Part shown: positions 14,749 through 23,238 of the stretch, in pieces | Numbering within the stretch: the first letter of the stretch is position 1 | Layout: each line of letters opens with the position of its first letter | Assembly (NCBI GenBank): GCA_022703255.1 | Contig: JAKLDZ010000008.1 | Coordinates: 1-36,522, forward strand | Direction of reading: 5' to 3' | DNA length: 36,522 bases | Source: Myxococcota bacterium | Lineage (GTDB): Bacteria > Myxococcota_A > Polyangia > Polyangiales > Polyangiaceae | Made by a program: the position numbers and the translations under genes | The notes under the pieces: model-generated | What the model saw: the letters and a program-made list of their open reading frames with translations, nothing else | The model's database searches: none | What the model was told of the DNA's origin: nothing

Positions 14749-17265
14749 TCAGACCGGGTCGGTGCTGACGTAGGGGGGGACGGAGACGGAGACGGGCTTC
14801 ACGCGCCAGATGTCCTCGGCGTACTGGCGGATGGTGCGATCGGAGGAGAAGCGGCCCATGAGCGCGGTGTTGCGGGCCGCGGCGCGCGCCCACCAGTCCC
14901 GGTCCAGCCACGCTTCTTCGACGCGTCGCTGGCACGCCAGATAGGAGCCGAAGTCCGCCATCACGCGGAAGGGATCCGCGGAGAGCAGGTTGTCGGTCAA
15001 CGGACGGAACAGGTTGCGCTCCTCGAACGAGAAGAAGCCCGAGGCGATGAGGTCGATGACCTCCTGCAGCTCGGGGTTCGTCTCGTAGTAGTGCCGCGGG
15101 TCGTAGCCGTCCTTGCGCGTGCGCTCGACCTGCTCGGCGGTCATACCGAACAGGAAGAACCAGTCGGGGCCGACAGCCTCGCGGATCTCGACGTTGGCGC
15201 CGTCGAGGGTGCCGATGGTGAGAGAGCCGTTGAGGGCCAGCTTCATGTTGCCCGTGCCGGAGGCTTCCATGCCGGCAGTGGAGATCTGCTCGGAGAGGTC
15301 GCAGGCAGGGATCATGCGTTCGGCGAGGGAGACGCGGTAGTTGGGGACGAACTTGACGGACAGTCCGTGGACGGAGCGGTCCTGGGCGATGGTGTCAGAG
15401 ACGGCGTTGACGAGGCGGATGATGAGCTTGGCCATGAAGTAGCCGGGGGCCGCCTTGCCGCCGAACAGGAAGGTGCGCGGGACTTTGACCGAGGACGGGT
15501 CCTTGCGGGCGCGCAGGTACAGGGCGATGACGTGCAGGATGTTGAGCTGCTGGCGCTTGTACTCGTGGATGCGCTTGATCTGCATATCGAGCAGGGAGTC
15601 GGGGTCGAACGAGTAGCCGATGGCACTCCCCAGGTGGTTGGAGAGCGCGACCTTGTTGTCGCGCTTGATCTGCATGAAGCGCGCGCGGAACGACGCGTCT
15701 TCGATCGCCGGGAGCAGCTTCTCGAGCTCGTCGAGGTTGCGGGTCCACCCCGGGCCGACGTGCTCGGTCAGCAGCCTGGCGAGGGCGGGGTTGCACTGCA
15801 GCAGCCAGCGCCGAGGGGTGACGCCGTTGGTCTTGTTGGAGAACTGCTCGGGACGCAGCTCGAAGAAGTCGCGGAAGACGTCGTGCTTGAGGATCTCGGA
15901 GTGCAGCGCGGCGACTCCGTTGATCGAGTGCGAGCCCGCGATGGCGAGGTTGGCCATGCGGACCTTCTTCTCGTGGCCTTCCTCGATGAGGGACATGCGC
16001 TGCAGCCGCGCGAGCTCGTTGGGCCAGCGCACCAGCACCTCGCGCAGGAAGCGGCGATTGACCTCGTAGATGATCTCGAGATGACGCGGCAGCAGGCGCC
16101 CGATGAGCTCCACCGACCAGCGCTCGAGCGCTTCGCTCAGCACCGTGTGGTTGGTGTAGGCGATGGTCGCGCGCGTCACGCTCCACGCCTTGTCCCAGTC
16201 GAAACGGTGCTCGTCGACCAGCACGCGCATCAGCTCCGCCACCGCGATGGCGGGATGGGTGTCGTTGAGCTGAATGGCCACCTTGTCGCCGAGGTTCTCC
16301 AGGGAGGGGTTGCGGGCGAGATGACGACGGATGATGTCGACGATGGCGCAGCGGACGAAGAAGTACTGCTGCTTGAGGCGCAGCTCCTTGCCGAGCACGG
16401 TCTTGTCGTTGGGGTACAGGACCTTGCTGATCACCTCCGACTCGTTCTTGTCCTGCACGGCGCGCTCGTAGTCGCCGTCGTTGAACACGGACAGGTCGAA
16501 CTCCTCGCTCGCGGAGGCTTGCCAGAGGCGCAGGGTGTTGACGGTCTCGTTGCCGTAGCCGGCGACGGGAGTGTCGAAGGGGACGCCGACGACGGCCTGG
16601 GTGTCGACCCAGCGGGCGCGCCACGCTCCGGCGTCGTCGTAGTAGTGCTCGGAGCGACCGTAGAAATGCACGTGCACCGAGCGTTCGGGACGTCGGATCT
16701 CCCAGGGATTTCCGTGCTTGAGCCACTCCTCGGGGCGCTCGACCTGGGCGCCGTTGCGGATGACCTGCTCGAAGATCCCGAACTGGTAGCGGATGCCGTA
16801 GCCGTACCCGGGCAGCGACAGCGCTGCCATCGAGTCGAGGAAGCAGGCCGCGAGCCGTCCGAGACCGCCGTTGCCGAGGCCCGCGTCGCTCTCGCTCTCG
16901 AGGACGTCGTCGAGCGCGACGCCGCGTGCTGCGAGCACCTGCTTGACCGAGTCGTAGATCCCGAGGCTGATGAGGTTGTTCGCGAGGGCGCGGCCCATCA
17001 GGAACTCGGCAGACAGGTAGTAGACCCGCTTGGGGTCCTGCTCGTAGTAGGTCTTCTGGGTCTCGATCCAGCGTCGCACGAGACGGTCGCGCGAGGCGTA
17101 CGCCACGGACATGAACAGGTCGTGTGCGGTGGCCGTCGCGAGGGTCTTGCCTCGCGTGTAGTACAGGTGATCCAGGATCGCCCTGTCGAGAACCACCGGA
17201 AGCATCCCCGTGCGATCGTCTTCCACCCGGATCCGAGGACTGCTGCTGTCCACGCTGGTCGTCAT
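14749..17265 (-). CDS. glgP: Glycogen/starch/alpha-glucan phosphorylase
   Basis: ATG 17265 (838 aa) has AAGGAGG 7 nt upstream. The open frame continues far upstream but only as shadow of the next gene. The protein is a full GT35 phosphorylase. The pyridoxal-phosphate signature EASGTGNMKLALNG has its Lys at residue 675, and it is followed by GTLDGANVEI. Also visible are LGNGGLGRLAACFLDS, the conserved substrate-site segment, and NKTNGVTPRRWL. It releases glucose-1-phosphate from alpha-1,4-glucans with inorganic phosphate in the cytosol. The length matches bacterial GlgP (about 815-850). It stands without other glycogen genes here. TAGCGT at 17292-17297 (minus) is a likely -10, giving a leader of about 20-25 nt. 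Confidence 0.98.
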   Translation of the reverse strand: MTTSVDSSSPRIRVEDDRTGMLPVVLDRAILDHLYYTRGKTLATATAHDLFMSVAYASRDRLVRRWIETQKTYYEQDPKRVYYLSAEFLMGRALANNLISLGIYDSVKQVLAARGVALDDVLESESDAGLGNGGLGRLAACFLDSMAALSLPGYGYGIRYQFGIFEQVIRNGAQVERPEEWLKHGNPWEIRRPERSVHVHFYGRSEHYYDDAGAWRARWVDTQAVVGVPFDTPVAGYGNETVNTLRLWQASASEEFDLSVFNDGDYERAVQDKNESEVISKVLYPNDKTVLGKELRLKQQYFFVRCAIVDIIRRHLARNPSLENLGDKVAIQLNDTHPAIAVAELMRVLVDEHRFDWDKAWSVTRATIAYTNHTVLSEALERWSVELIGRLLPRHLEIIYEVNRRFLREVLVRWPNELARLQRMSLIEEGHEKKVRMANLAIAGSHSINGVAALHSEILKHDVFRDFFELRPEQFSNKTNGVTPRRWLLQCNPALARLLTEHVGPGWTRNLDELEKLLPAIEDASFRARFMQIKRDNKVALSNHLGSAIGYSFDPDSLLDMQIKRIHEYKRQQLNILHVIALYLRARKDPSSVKVPRTFLFGGKAAPGYFMAKLIIRLVNAVSDTIAQDRSVHGLSVKFVPNYRVSLAERMIPACDLSEQISTAGMEASGTGNMKLALNGSLTIGTLDGANVEIREAVGPDWFFLFGMTAEQVERTRKDGYDPRHYYETNPELQEVIDLIASGFFSFEERNLFRPLTDNLLSADPFRVMADFGSYLACQRRVEEAWLDRDWWARAAARNTALMGRFSSDRTIRQYAEDIWRVKPVSVSVPPYVSTDPV

Positions 17266-17291
17266 CCCGCGCCTCCTTGGTTGGCGACGAC

Positions 17292-17297
17292 ACGCTA
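17292..17297 (-). promoter_or_regulatory. Candidate -10 element (TAGCGT) of glgP
   Basis: Read on the minus strand, TAGCGT lies 26 nt upstream of the glgP ATG with a good Shine-Dalgarno between. The identical hexamer precedes the Hsp70-like gene at 20385-20390. Confidence 0.35.
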
Positions 17298-17383
17298 GAA
17301 CACAACGGGGCGGGAGCGGAAGCAGGAAGCTCAGGGAGGGGAAAGAGGTCCGGTGCAGCGGGGAAGACGGCCCAAGCGTGCGT

Positions 17384-18106
17384 CTACTGCGGGAAGCCGC
17401 AGCACGAGTCTTCGCAGGAGATCGGCCCGCCGCCGGAGCCGCCGGCGGTGCCACAGCCCATCGATGAAGCCGAGCCGCCCGTGTACTCCGTGCACTCGCA
17501 GCTGAAGCTCGAGCCGTAGAGCTTGCAGTCGGTGGCGTACGTCGAGCCGTTGTTGCAGCTCCACTTGCACATGCAGCCGTTCGGCGTGTTGCTGCAGGAC
17601 TTCTCCGAGCAGGTGAACACCGGCTCTCCGGGCCAGCACAGGCCATCCGACGCGCAAATCGTGCCCGCCGGACAACCCTGGCTCCAACACGGCTGGGTCT
17701 TGCAGGGATCCACGCCGTTCGCGCAGAGCCATCCGGCGACGCAACCCTGGGCATCGTAGTAGGGGGCGCCCCCGCACCAGTTGCACGAAGGCAAGGGAGG
17801 ACAGGGATTGCCGCCCGCGCCCCCGACACCGCCGCCCGAGCCGGCCCAGCCGCCCTGAGCCCCCGCGCCCGCGACGCCGCCGGTGCCGATCCAACCGCCC
17901 TGCCCGCTTGCGCCGGCGGTGCCACCGCCGGTGCCGATCCAGCCGCCCTGACCGCCTGCGCCCGCGGAGCCACCGACGTTCTCCTTGCCGGCGCCACCAG
18001 CGGCTCCGGCTTCGCCGGCGTCCCCTCCCCCTTCGACGACGCTTCCGCCGCACGCGGCGAGGAGGAGACCGAGCGAGAGAGCGAAGGCGTATCTGCGGTG
18101 GTTCAT
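17384..18106 (-). CDS. Cys-rich lipoprotein with Gly/Trp repeat linker
   Basis: ATG 18106 (240 aa) begins a lipoprotein signal with a perfect lipobox LAAC (Cys19). Residues about 25-100 are Gly/Ala-rich and include three tandem copies of a 15-residue unit containing QGGWIGTGG or QGGWAGSGG. The C-terminal 140 residues hold about 24 cysteines (CPPLPSCNWCGG, CKTQPCWSQGCPAGTIC, CSEKSCSNTPNGCMCKWSC). It ends CEDSCCGFPQ. It is an exported, probably surface-exposed, disulphide-rich protein; the function is not recognised. It is transcribed divergently from a second Cys-rich lipoprotein across 111 bp. No Shine-Dalgarno; TGTACT ends 6 nt before the ATG. Confidence 0.78.
   Translation of the reverse strand: MNHRRYAFALSLGLLLAACGGSVVEGGGDAGEAGAAGGAGKENVGGSAGAGGQGGWIGTGGGTAGASGQGGWIGTGGVAGAGAQGGWAGSGGGVGGAGGNPCPPLPSCNWCGGAPYYDAQGCVAGWLCANGVDPCKTQPCWSQGCPAGTICASDGLCWPGEPVFTCSEKSCSNTPNGCMCKWSCNNGSTYATDCKLYGSSFSCECTEYTGGSASSMGCGTAGGSGGGPISCEDSCCGFPQ
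17835..17971 (-). repeat. Tandem repeat, about 45 bp x 3, coding for Gly/Trp linker
   Basis: Three imperfect copies (plus strand: GGTGCCGATCCA(A/G)CCGCCCTG and a more diverged first copy) encode QGGWIGTGG, QGGWIGTGG and QGGWAGSGG. Boundaries are approximate. Confidence 0.6.
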
Positions 18107-18217
18107 GCCGGAAGTACAGCACCAAGTCGGAGATTGGGCCAACTCGATTTCGCGTCGCGCTTGCATCGCCAGCACAGTTGGACCAGCCTCCGACCCCGGA
18201 GAGCTTGGAGAGAAACT

Positions 18218-19906
18218 ATGAAGCGTGCGGGCTGGGTGATTGGGGTTCTTCTTGGAATCGCCGCGGGCTGCGGGGGTGACGAATTCGATGACGTGACCGC
18301 GGGGGAAGCCGGCGCGAGCGGAGAGGGGGGCGCGGGCGGAGGCGGTGCGGGCGAAGCGGGGACAACCGACGGGGGAGCGGGCCAAGGGGGCAAGGGCCAG
18401 GGAGGTCAGGGGCAAGGAGGGAAGGAACAGGGAAGCGCAGCGACCTGCCCGACGGGCTCCGCGGACTGCGACAAGAATGCAGGCAACGGCTGCGAAGTGG
18501 ACCTCACGTCGGACGATGCCAATTGCGGAGCATGCGGCAAGGCCTGCACGGGAGGCGCGCACACCGGCGCGTCGTGCGAAGCCTCGGTGTGCAAGCAGAC
18601 GTGTGACACGGGATACGACGACTGCGACGAGGACTTCGCGAACGGCTGCGAAGCCGATCTGAAGGGCGATCCGTCCACGTGTGGGAAGTGCGCGCCGTGC
18701 GCGCAGTACCCGAACGAAGTCCCTTCGTGCGCTGCGGGGCAGTGCGAGTATGCCTGTCAAGCGGACTATGCGGACTGCAATGGAGAGCTCCCCGACGGGT
18801 GCGAGAAGCACCTGCCGGACGACGTCGCGAACTGCGGCTCTTGCGGGCACGTGTGCGGTGCGCAGCACGCGACTGCGTCGTGCGAGGCGGGCAAGTGCGA
18901 GATCGTGTGCGAGGCGGGGCACGCCAACTGCGACGGTATCGACGAGAACGGGTGCGAGACGGACCTGACGGGAAACACGAACTGCGGCGCCTGCGGACAC
19001 GACTGCAAGGCCGGCCAGTGCAACGGCTCGATGATGTGCGACCCGATCCTGCTGGGCGAGACGAACACCGCCGGGTCGATGCTCACCATGGACTCGTCCA
19101 CGCTGTACTGGAAATCCTACGATTCGATCACCTCGCACTTCGCCGTCGTGAAGCTCTCCAAGGGCGGCGGGACGGTGGGCACCGTAGGCTATCCCTCGGG
19201 CGACGACTTCGGCGGAATGGCGCCGGGCGACGACGGAATCTTCCTCTCGATGAACTGGAATGGGGCGTTGTACCTGTTGGAATTCTCGAGCGAGCAGCTT
19301 GCGACGAAGTCGGTGCCGACCGGGGTGCAATACGGGCACGACGTAGTGCGCACGTCGCAATGGGTCTTCTGGGTCGCATCGGGTGGCGGCACGCAGAAGC
19401 TGTTCCGGGCTCCGCACGCCGGCGGATCGCCCACGCTCGTGTGGAGCGAAGCGGTAATCCAATCCGTCGCCGCCGACGATCAGTCGGTGTACTGGGCGAA
19501 CAACTCCAAGGGAGAAATCCGCAGCGTGAGCCACAACGGCACCGACGCGAAGACGGTGGGCCTGGGGGCGGTGGGGGCGACCTCGCTGACGCACCACGGC
19601 ACGAAGCTGTACTGGGCCACGGGCAATGGCGGCACGGTTCTCTCGGTGGACAAGGGCGGCGGCACGCCCACGGTGCTCGTGCCGAACGGAGGGACGCCCG
19701 TGTGGGGCGCGACGTCGGACGCCGGCCACGTGTGGTACTGGTCGGGCAACGAGATCCGCCGCGTGCCCAACACCGGAGGGACGCCGATGACGATGGCGGT
19801 CGGACAGAAGGACTTCTCCGGGATGGTGAGCGACGGGGAGTACCTGTACTGGCTGAGCATGAGCAACGACGTGACGAAGGCCTACAAGATCGCCGCCGGC
19901 CCCTGA
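18218..19906 (+). CDS. Lipoprotein with NGCE/NCGxCG Cys repeats and beta-propeller-like domain
   Basis: ATG 18218 (562 aa) has GGAGAG upstream and begins a signal ending AAGC (Cys18). A Gly/Gln/Ala linker (about 30-75) is followed by about four Cys-rich repeats of the form NGCE-x-DL-x-(N/T)CG-x-CG-x2-C (about 80-270), including DKNAGNGCEVDL, ANGCEADLKGD and DENGCETDLTGN. This unit is frequent in myxobacterial secreted proteins. The C-terminal 290 residues read as repeated blades (SVYWANNSKGEIRSV, KLYWATGNGGTVLSV, HVWYWSGNEIRRV, YLYWLSMSNDVTKAY), strongly suggesting a beta-propeller of the DUF5050 or low-density-lipoprotein-receptor YWTD-like type. It is probably a surface binding protein; the ligand is unknown. 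It is convergent with arfB at 4 bp. Confidence 0.85.
   Translation: MKRAGWVIGVLLGIAAGCGGDEFDDVTAGEAGASGEGGAGGGGAGEAGTTDGGAGQGGKGQGGQGQGGKEQGSAATCPTGSADCDKNAGNGCEVDLTSDDANCGACGKACTGGAHTGASCEASVCKQTCDTGYDDCDEDFANGCEADLKGDPSTCGKCAPCAQYPNEVPSCAAGQCEYACQADYADCNGELPDGCEKHLPDDVANCGSCGHVCGAQHATASCEAGKCEIVCEAGHANCDGIDENGCETDLTGNTNCGACGHDCKAGQCNGSMMCDPILLGETNTAGSMLTMDSSTLYWKSYDSITSHFAVVKLSKGGGTVGTVGYPSGDDFGGMAPGDDGIFLSMNWNGALYLLEFSSEQLATKSVPTGVQYGHDVVRTSQWVFWVASGGGTQKLFRAPHAGGSPTLVWSEAVIQSVAADDQSVYWANNSKGEIRSVSHNGTDAKTVGLGAVGATSLTHHGTKLYWATGNGGTVLSVDKGGGTPTVLVPNGGTPVWGATSDAGHVWYWSGNEIRRVPNTGGTPMTMAVGQKDFSGMVSDGEYLYWLSMSNDVTKAYKIAAGP
18460..19030 (+). repeat. Cys-rich NGCE/NCGxCG protein repeats
   Basis: Four related coding units of roughly 120-150 bp lie in the lipoprotein at 18218-19906. 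They keep D-x-NGCE-x-DL and NCG-x-CG; the second copy is changed to STCGKCAPC. Boundaries are approximate. Confidence 0.55.
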
Positions 19907-19910
19907 GCCC

Positions 19911-20339
19911 TCACTCCTCTCCGCCCGATCTCCTTTGCAGCTTGCGTTCCCCCCGGCGTCGCTTGTCCTCGATTCGGCGCCGCACCGATCCGCGCGTCGG
20001 GCGCGTCGGCCTTCGCACCGTCGGAACCACCATCGCGCGTGCGATGAGGTCGCGAACCTTCTCCCGCGCGTCCTGCAGGTTCACGAGCTGATCGCGCGTG
20101 CGGCTGCTCGTGACCAGCAGCTTGCCCTCGGCATCGAGCCGCGTGCGCGCAAGAACCAGGAGCCGGGCGCGAGCGGCTTCGTCGAGTCCTTCGATCCGGG
20201 ACAGGTCCACCCTGAGGAGGATCTTCGAGGCGACCTTGTTGACGTTCTGGCCGCCGGGTCCGGGGGAGCGGACGGCGGACACCTCGATGGCGTCGGGGGG
20301 CACGAAGACGGCGAGGGAGACGAGGATCGGGTCCTGCAC
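19911..20339 (-). CDS. arfB: ArfB (YaeJ)-type peptidyl-tRNA hydrolase, ribosome rescue factor
   Basis: GTG 20339 gives 142 residues, the normal ArfB length. The catalytic GGQ lies in SPGPGGQNVNKV near residue 25-36. The middle matches class-I release-factor domain 3 (RVDLSRIEGLDEAARARLLVL, LVTSSRTRDQLVNLQDA). The C-terminal tail VRRPTRPTRGSVRRRIEDKRRRGERKLQRR is the basic segment that enters the empty mRNA channel of stalled ribosomes. It releases nascent chains from non-stop complexes. The much longer open frame upstream is the shadow of the Hsp70-like gene. No Shine-Dalgarno is present, but TATCGT ends 7 nt before the GTG, supporting this start as a leaderless transcript. It is divergent from the Hsp70-dynamin operon. 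Confidence 0.93.
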   Translation of the reverse strand: MQDPILVSLAVFVPPDAIEVSAVRSPGPGGQNVNKVASKILLRVDLSRIEGLDEAARARLLVLARTRLDAEGKLLVTSSRTRDQLVNLQDAREKVRDLIARAMVVPTVRRPTRPTRGSVRRRIEDKRRRGERKLQRRSGGEE

Positions 20340-20346
20340 GGGAGAG

Positions 20347-20352
20347 ACGATA
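20347..20352 (-). promoter_or_regulatory. Candidate -10 element (TATCGT) of arfB, leaderless arrangement
   Basis: Read on the minus strand, TATCGT ends exactly 7 nt before the GTG start, and there is no ribosome-binding site. The same hexamer lies 8 nt before the histidine kinase ATG at 31061. Confidence 0.35.
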
Positions 20353-20384
20353 GCATCCGGCGACCCGATGCTCCCGCCTTGTGG

Positions 20385-20390
20385 TAGCGT
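20385..20390 (+). promoter_or_regulatory. Candidate -10 element (TAGCGT) of the Hsp70-dynamin operon
   Basis: TAGCGT would start a transcript about 20 nt ahead of ATG 20418. The leader carries AGGACAGGGAG as ribosome-binding site. No convincing -35 was found. Confidence 0.35.
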
Positions 20391-20417
20391 TTCGCCCCTA
20401 CGAGGACAGGGAGCGCC

Positions 20418-23183
20418 ATGGCCGACCAACCGCAAGCGAGTACCCACGAGAATCGTCAGGGGGCGTCGGGATCGACGCCGCAGGTTCGCATCGACGAGAT
20501 GGCGATGCTGTTGAGGCTGCCGGTCGCCGACGGGGTGCGGTTCGAGCTGAAGCCGGCGCGCATGCTGACGGCGGCCCACGATCCGACCTTGCCGGTGTTC
20601 GACGGGTGGACCTCGACGGCGGAGATGGTCGTGCGCGTGTCGGGGCTGTGCGACGCACCGTTCACGGCGGGGCTCGACTTCGACGGAGCGAAGCTCGGCA
20701 GTCCGCAAGAGGCGACGGTCGTGCGGACGTCGTCGGGGCACCTGCACTTCACGCTGGAGCTGACGGTGCCGTTGAAGCACCTCGCGGCCTACGTGGGGCG
20801 CGAGGTGAAGGTGGGCCTGGCGATGCACCCGGCCGGGCGCACGCTGCGTCTCGCGAAGCTGTCCCTGGCGTTCTTCCGCTCGCAGGGCCCGCAGATCGCC
20901 TCCCTGGACCTGCGCGAGTGCACGGACGCGGAGCTGTTCGACGCGCCGGAGCGCAGGCTGTTCGACCTGCAGAATCCCGAGGAGGGAATGTGGGCCGGCA
21001 CCGGCAAGTGGAAGCTGCGTCTCGCGGCGGAGTGGGCGCGGGCCGGCGACGGCTATGTGCTCGATCCGAAGCCGTCGCACGTGCTGCATCGATGGCAGCG
21101 CGCGAACGACGAGACCGACGTCGTCTACGAGGATCCGTCGCAACGGGGCACCGGCGCGACCACGGAGCTGGTGCTGACATTCGACAGCTCGCACAAGGGG
21201 GTCGGTGAGATCCCGCCGGAGGGCAAGGACGTCCCGATCGATCTCATCGTGGAGCACCCGTTGACCTTCGCGGATCGCGCGTGCGTGCTGTCGTGGCACG
21301 CGTCGCTGCCGATCCGGCTGCGCGATCCAGTGCCGATGCTCAAGACCTTCCAGCGGCTGTCGGCGGTCGGGATCGACTTCGGCACGACGGCGAGCGTGGC
21401 GGCATTGCACCACAAGGGGTATCGATCGCTGCTGCGCCTCGGGCCTGCGGGCAACACGGCGGAGAACCCGACCTATCTGCTCATCGAGGACCACGAGCGA
21501 CTGTGGACCGAGATGGGGAGCAGCCGGCGGTTCCCGTGCGTGCTCGGGCTGGTGCGCGGAAGCCACGCGGCCTACGACCGGATGGTCGAGTTCCCGAGCG
21601 CGGTCGTCGGCGAGCTCAAGAGCCTGCCGGGTCGCGTGATGACCCTCGATCAGTCGCCGCAGCTTCGGGACCGGGACAAGCAGCGGGACTTCCTGCTCGA
21701 CGAAGGTCGCGTACGGATCCTGATCCGGACCTATGCCTACCTGCTCGGCAGGGCGATCAACCGTCCGGGCCAGGACGTGTACCTGCACTACTGGCTGACC
21801 CATCCGGCGAAGTACGACCGGCGCATCAGGGAGCTGCTCGAGGAGGAGATCCGCGCGGGCATCCTGATGAGCATTCCCGAAGGAATTGCGGCGTCGGACG
21901 TGCTCGTGTCGATGCGGGCGAGCGAGCCCGAGGCGTTCGCCGCAGAGGTGTGCCCCGAGCTGGCGGCGATGCCGGAGCTCGAGCCGCTCGTTTCGAAGTG
22001 GGGCGAGCTGCGGTTCGCGGTCTTCGACTTCGGCGGCGGCACGCTCGACATCGCGTGCGGCCGGTTCCGTCCCGCGACCGATCAGGAGCAGCAGGAGTCG
22101 GGCGCCTCGACGGTAGTGGAGACGTTGCAGGTGGGAGGGGACGAGGATCTGGGCGGGGACTATCTGACGCACGAGCTGGTGTGGTTGACGCACCAGTACG
22201 AGAAGTTCCTGCCGGAGATGGAGGACAAGGAGGTGCCGATGATGCGTCCGGCGACGGTGCCTCCGAACAACCTGGCGAACAAGCCGCACCTGTACAAGCG
22301 GAGCCTGGCGGGGCGTCAGAACCGCGTGCGGTTCCAGCGGGAGCTGGGGCTGGAGGACGTGAAGCGCGGGCCGCAGAATGCCCCGAAGCGCGTGGAGGAT
22401 CTGGTGGCGGCGCGTCTGGACGGCGGCGATGCGCACCTGCAGTCGCTGCGCAGCGACGTGCCGGGGCTGCACGCGCAGCTCAAGGGGCACCTGCAGACGC
22501 GCATCCGGGATGGCGTGAAGCTGCTGGACAGCATGCTGCGCAACACCTCGTGGGGCTGCGAAGGGGGATGGCGCGAGCAGGGCGTCGTGATCCTGCTCGC
22601 AGGCAACTCGTCGCGCAGCGAGTTCGTCGAGAAGGTCCTCGCCGAGGAGCTGCACGTGCCCGACCTCAAGGTGTGGCGTCCGGGATCGAGCACGCGCTTC
22701 CAGCAGGTGGTGCTCTACGAGACCCAGCCGCGGCTGGAGCGCGGGGTCACGATCGTGGGGGTCACGCCCAAGACCGCGACCGCGCTCGGAGCGTTGAAGA
22801 TCGCGAACCACGAGGTGCACCTGGTGCGCAGGGCACAGGGATTCAGCTACTTCCTGGGAGATCTGCGCGGCTTCCCTCCCAAGTTCGTCGCCCTCGTCCC
22901 CATGGGCGCCCCCACCGCGAACCCCGCCGAGCTCGGCGATCACTTCGTCGCCTTCGGCACCTGGGACTCGCAGAAACCGCTTCGGGTCGCGAAGGATTAC
23001 GTGCCCGGCACGATGACCTCCAACGATCCGAGGCTGTCGCTGGTGCCCACCGGGCTGCCCCCGGGCGCCCAGGGCAAGCTGTACGTCTGCGTGGTGAGCC
23101 CCGAGGAGATCGCGCTGCACCTGGAGCGCGAGGGGGCGGAGCCGCTGAAGACGACGCTGAACCTGGCGAAGTACATGAGCTGA
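20418..23183 (+). CDS. Hsp70/actin-like ATPase with large N-terminal extension
   Basis: This 921-residue cytosolic protein has an Hsp70-type nucleotide-binding domain starting only at about residue 315. Phosphate-1 is VGIDFGTTAS (317-326), phosphate-2 is FDFGGGTLDIA (536-546) and the adenosine motif is LLAGNSSRSEF (about 726-736). The first 310 residues (FELKPARM, FTAGLDFDGAKLG, LHFTLELTVPLKHLAAYVG) look beta-rich and resemble no domain I can name. The region after the adenosine motif (about 740-921) is not a classical DnaK substrate-binding domain plus lid. The protein is therefore more like a specialised actin/Hsp70-superfamily ATPase than a housekeeping chaperone. The SrfB family is a comparable large actin-like protein, but I cannot show homology. 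It is the first gene of a run with a dynamin-like GTPase 55 bp downstream. Confidence 0.85.
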   Translation: MADQPQASTHENRQGASGSTPQVRIDEMAMLLRLPVADGVRFELKPARMLTAAHDPTLPVFDGWTSTAEMVVRVSGLCDAPFTAGLDFDGAKLGSPQEATVVRTSSGHLHFTLELTVPLKHLAAYVGREVKVGLAMHPAGRTLRLAKLSLAFFRSQGPQIASLDLRECTDAELFDAPERRLFDLQNPEEGMWAGTGKWKLRLAAEWARAGDGYVLDPKPSHVLHRWQRANDETDVVYEDPSQRGTGATTELVLTFDSSHKGVGEIPPEGKDVPIDLIVEHPLTFADRACVLSWHASLPIRLRDPVPMLKTFQRLSAVGIDFGTTASVAALHHKGYRSLLRLGPAGNTAENPTYLLIEDHERLWTEMGSSRRFPCVLGLVRGSHAAYDRMVEFPSAVVGELKSLPGRVMTLDQSPQLRDRDKQRDFLLDEGRVRILIRTYAYLLGRAINRPGQDVYLHYWLTHPAKYDRRIRELLEEEIRAGILMSIPEGIAASDVLVSMRASEPEAFAAEVCPELAAMPELEPLVSKWGELRFAVFDFGGGTLDIACGRFRPATDQEQQESGASTVVETLQVGGDEDLGGDYLTHELVWLTHQYEKFLPEMEDKEVPMMRPATVPPNNLANKPHLYKRSLAGRQNRVRFQRELGLEDVKRGPQNAPKRVEDLVAARLDGGDAHLQSLRSDVPGLHAQLKGHLQTRIRDGVKLLDSMLRNTSWGCEGGWREQGVVILLAGNSSRSEFVEKVLAEELHVPDLKVWRPGSSTRFQQVVLYETQPRLERGVTIVGVTPKTATALGALKIANHEVHLVRRAQGFSYFLGDLRGFPPKFVALVPMGAPTANPAELGDHFVAFGTWDSQKPLRVAKDYVPGTMTSNDPRLSLVPTGLPPGAQGKLYVCVVSPEEIALHLEREGAEPLKTTLNLAKYMS

Positions 23184-23238
23184 GCGACGAGCACGACGAC
23201 GACGACAAGGTTCCAGCAAGGCGCAGGAGAGAGGCAAA

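Noticed and set aside
14749-17997. Extended 1082-aa start for glycogen phosphorylase
   Set aside because: The extra 244 residues are the shadow of the lipoprotein gene at 17384-18106. The ATG at 17265 has AAGGAGG and the normal N-terminus.
18460-19030. Cys-rich repeats as a CRISPR-like or mobile DNA repeat
   Set aside because: Similarity is at protein level with diverged DNA, in frame within one gene; there are no regular spacers.
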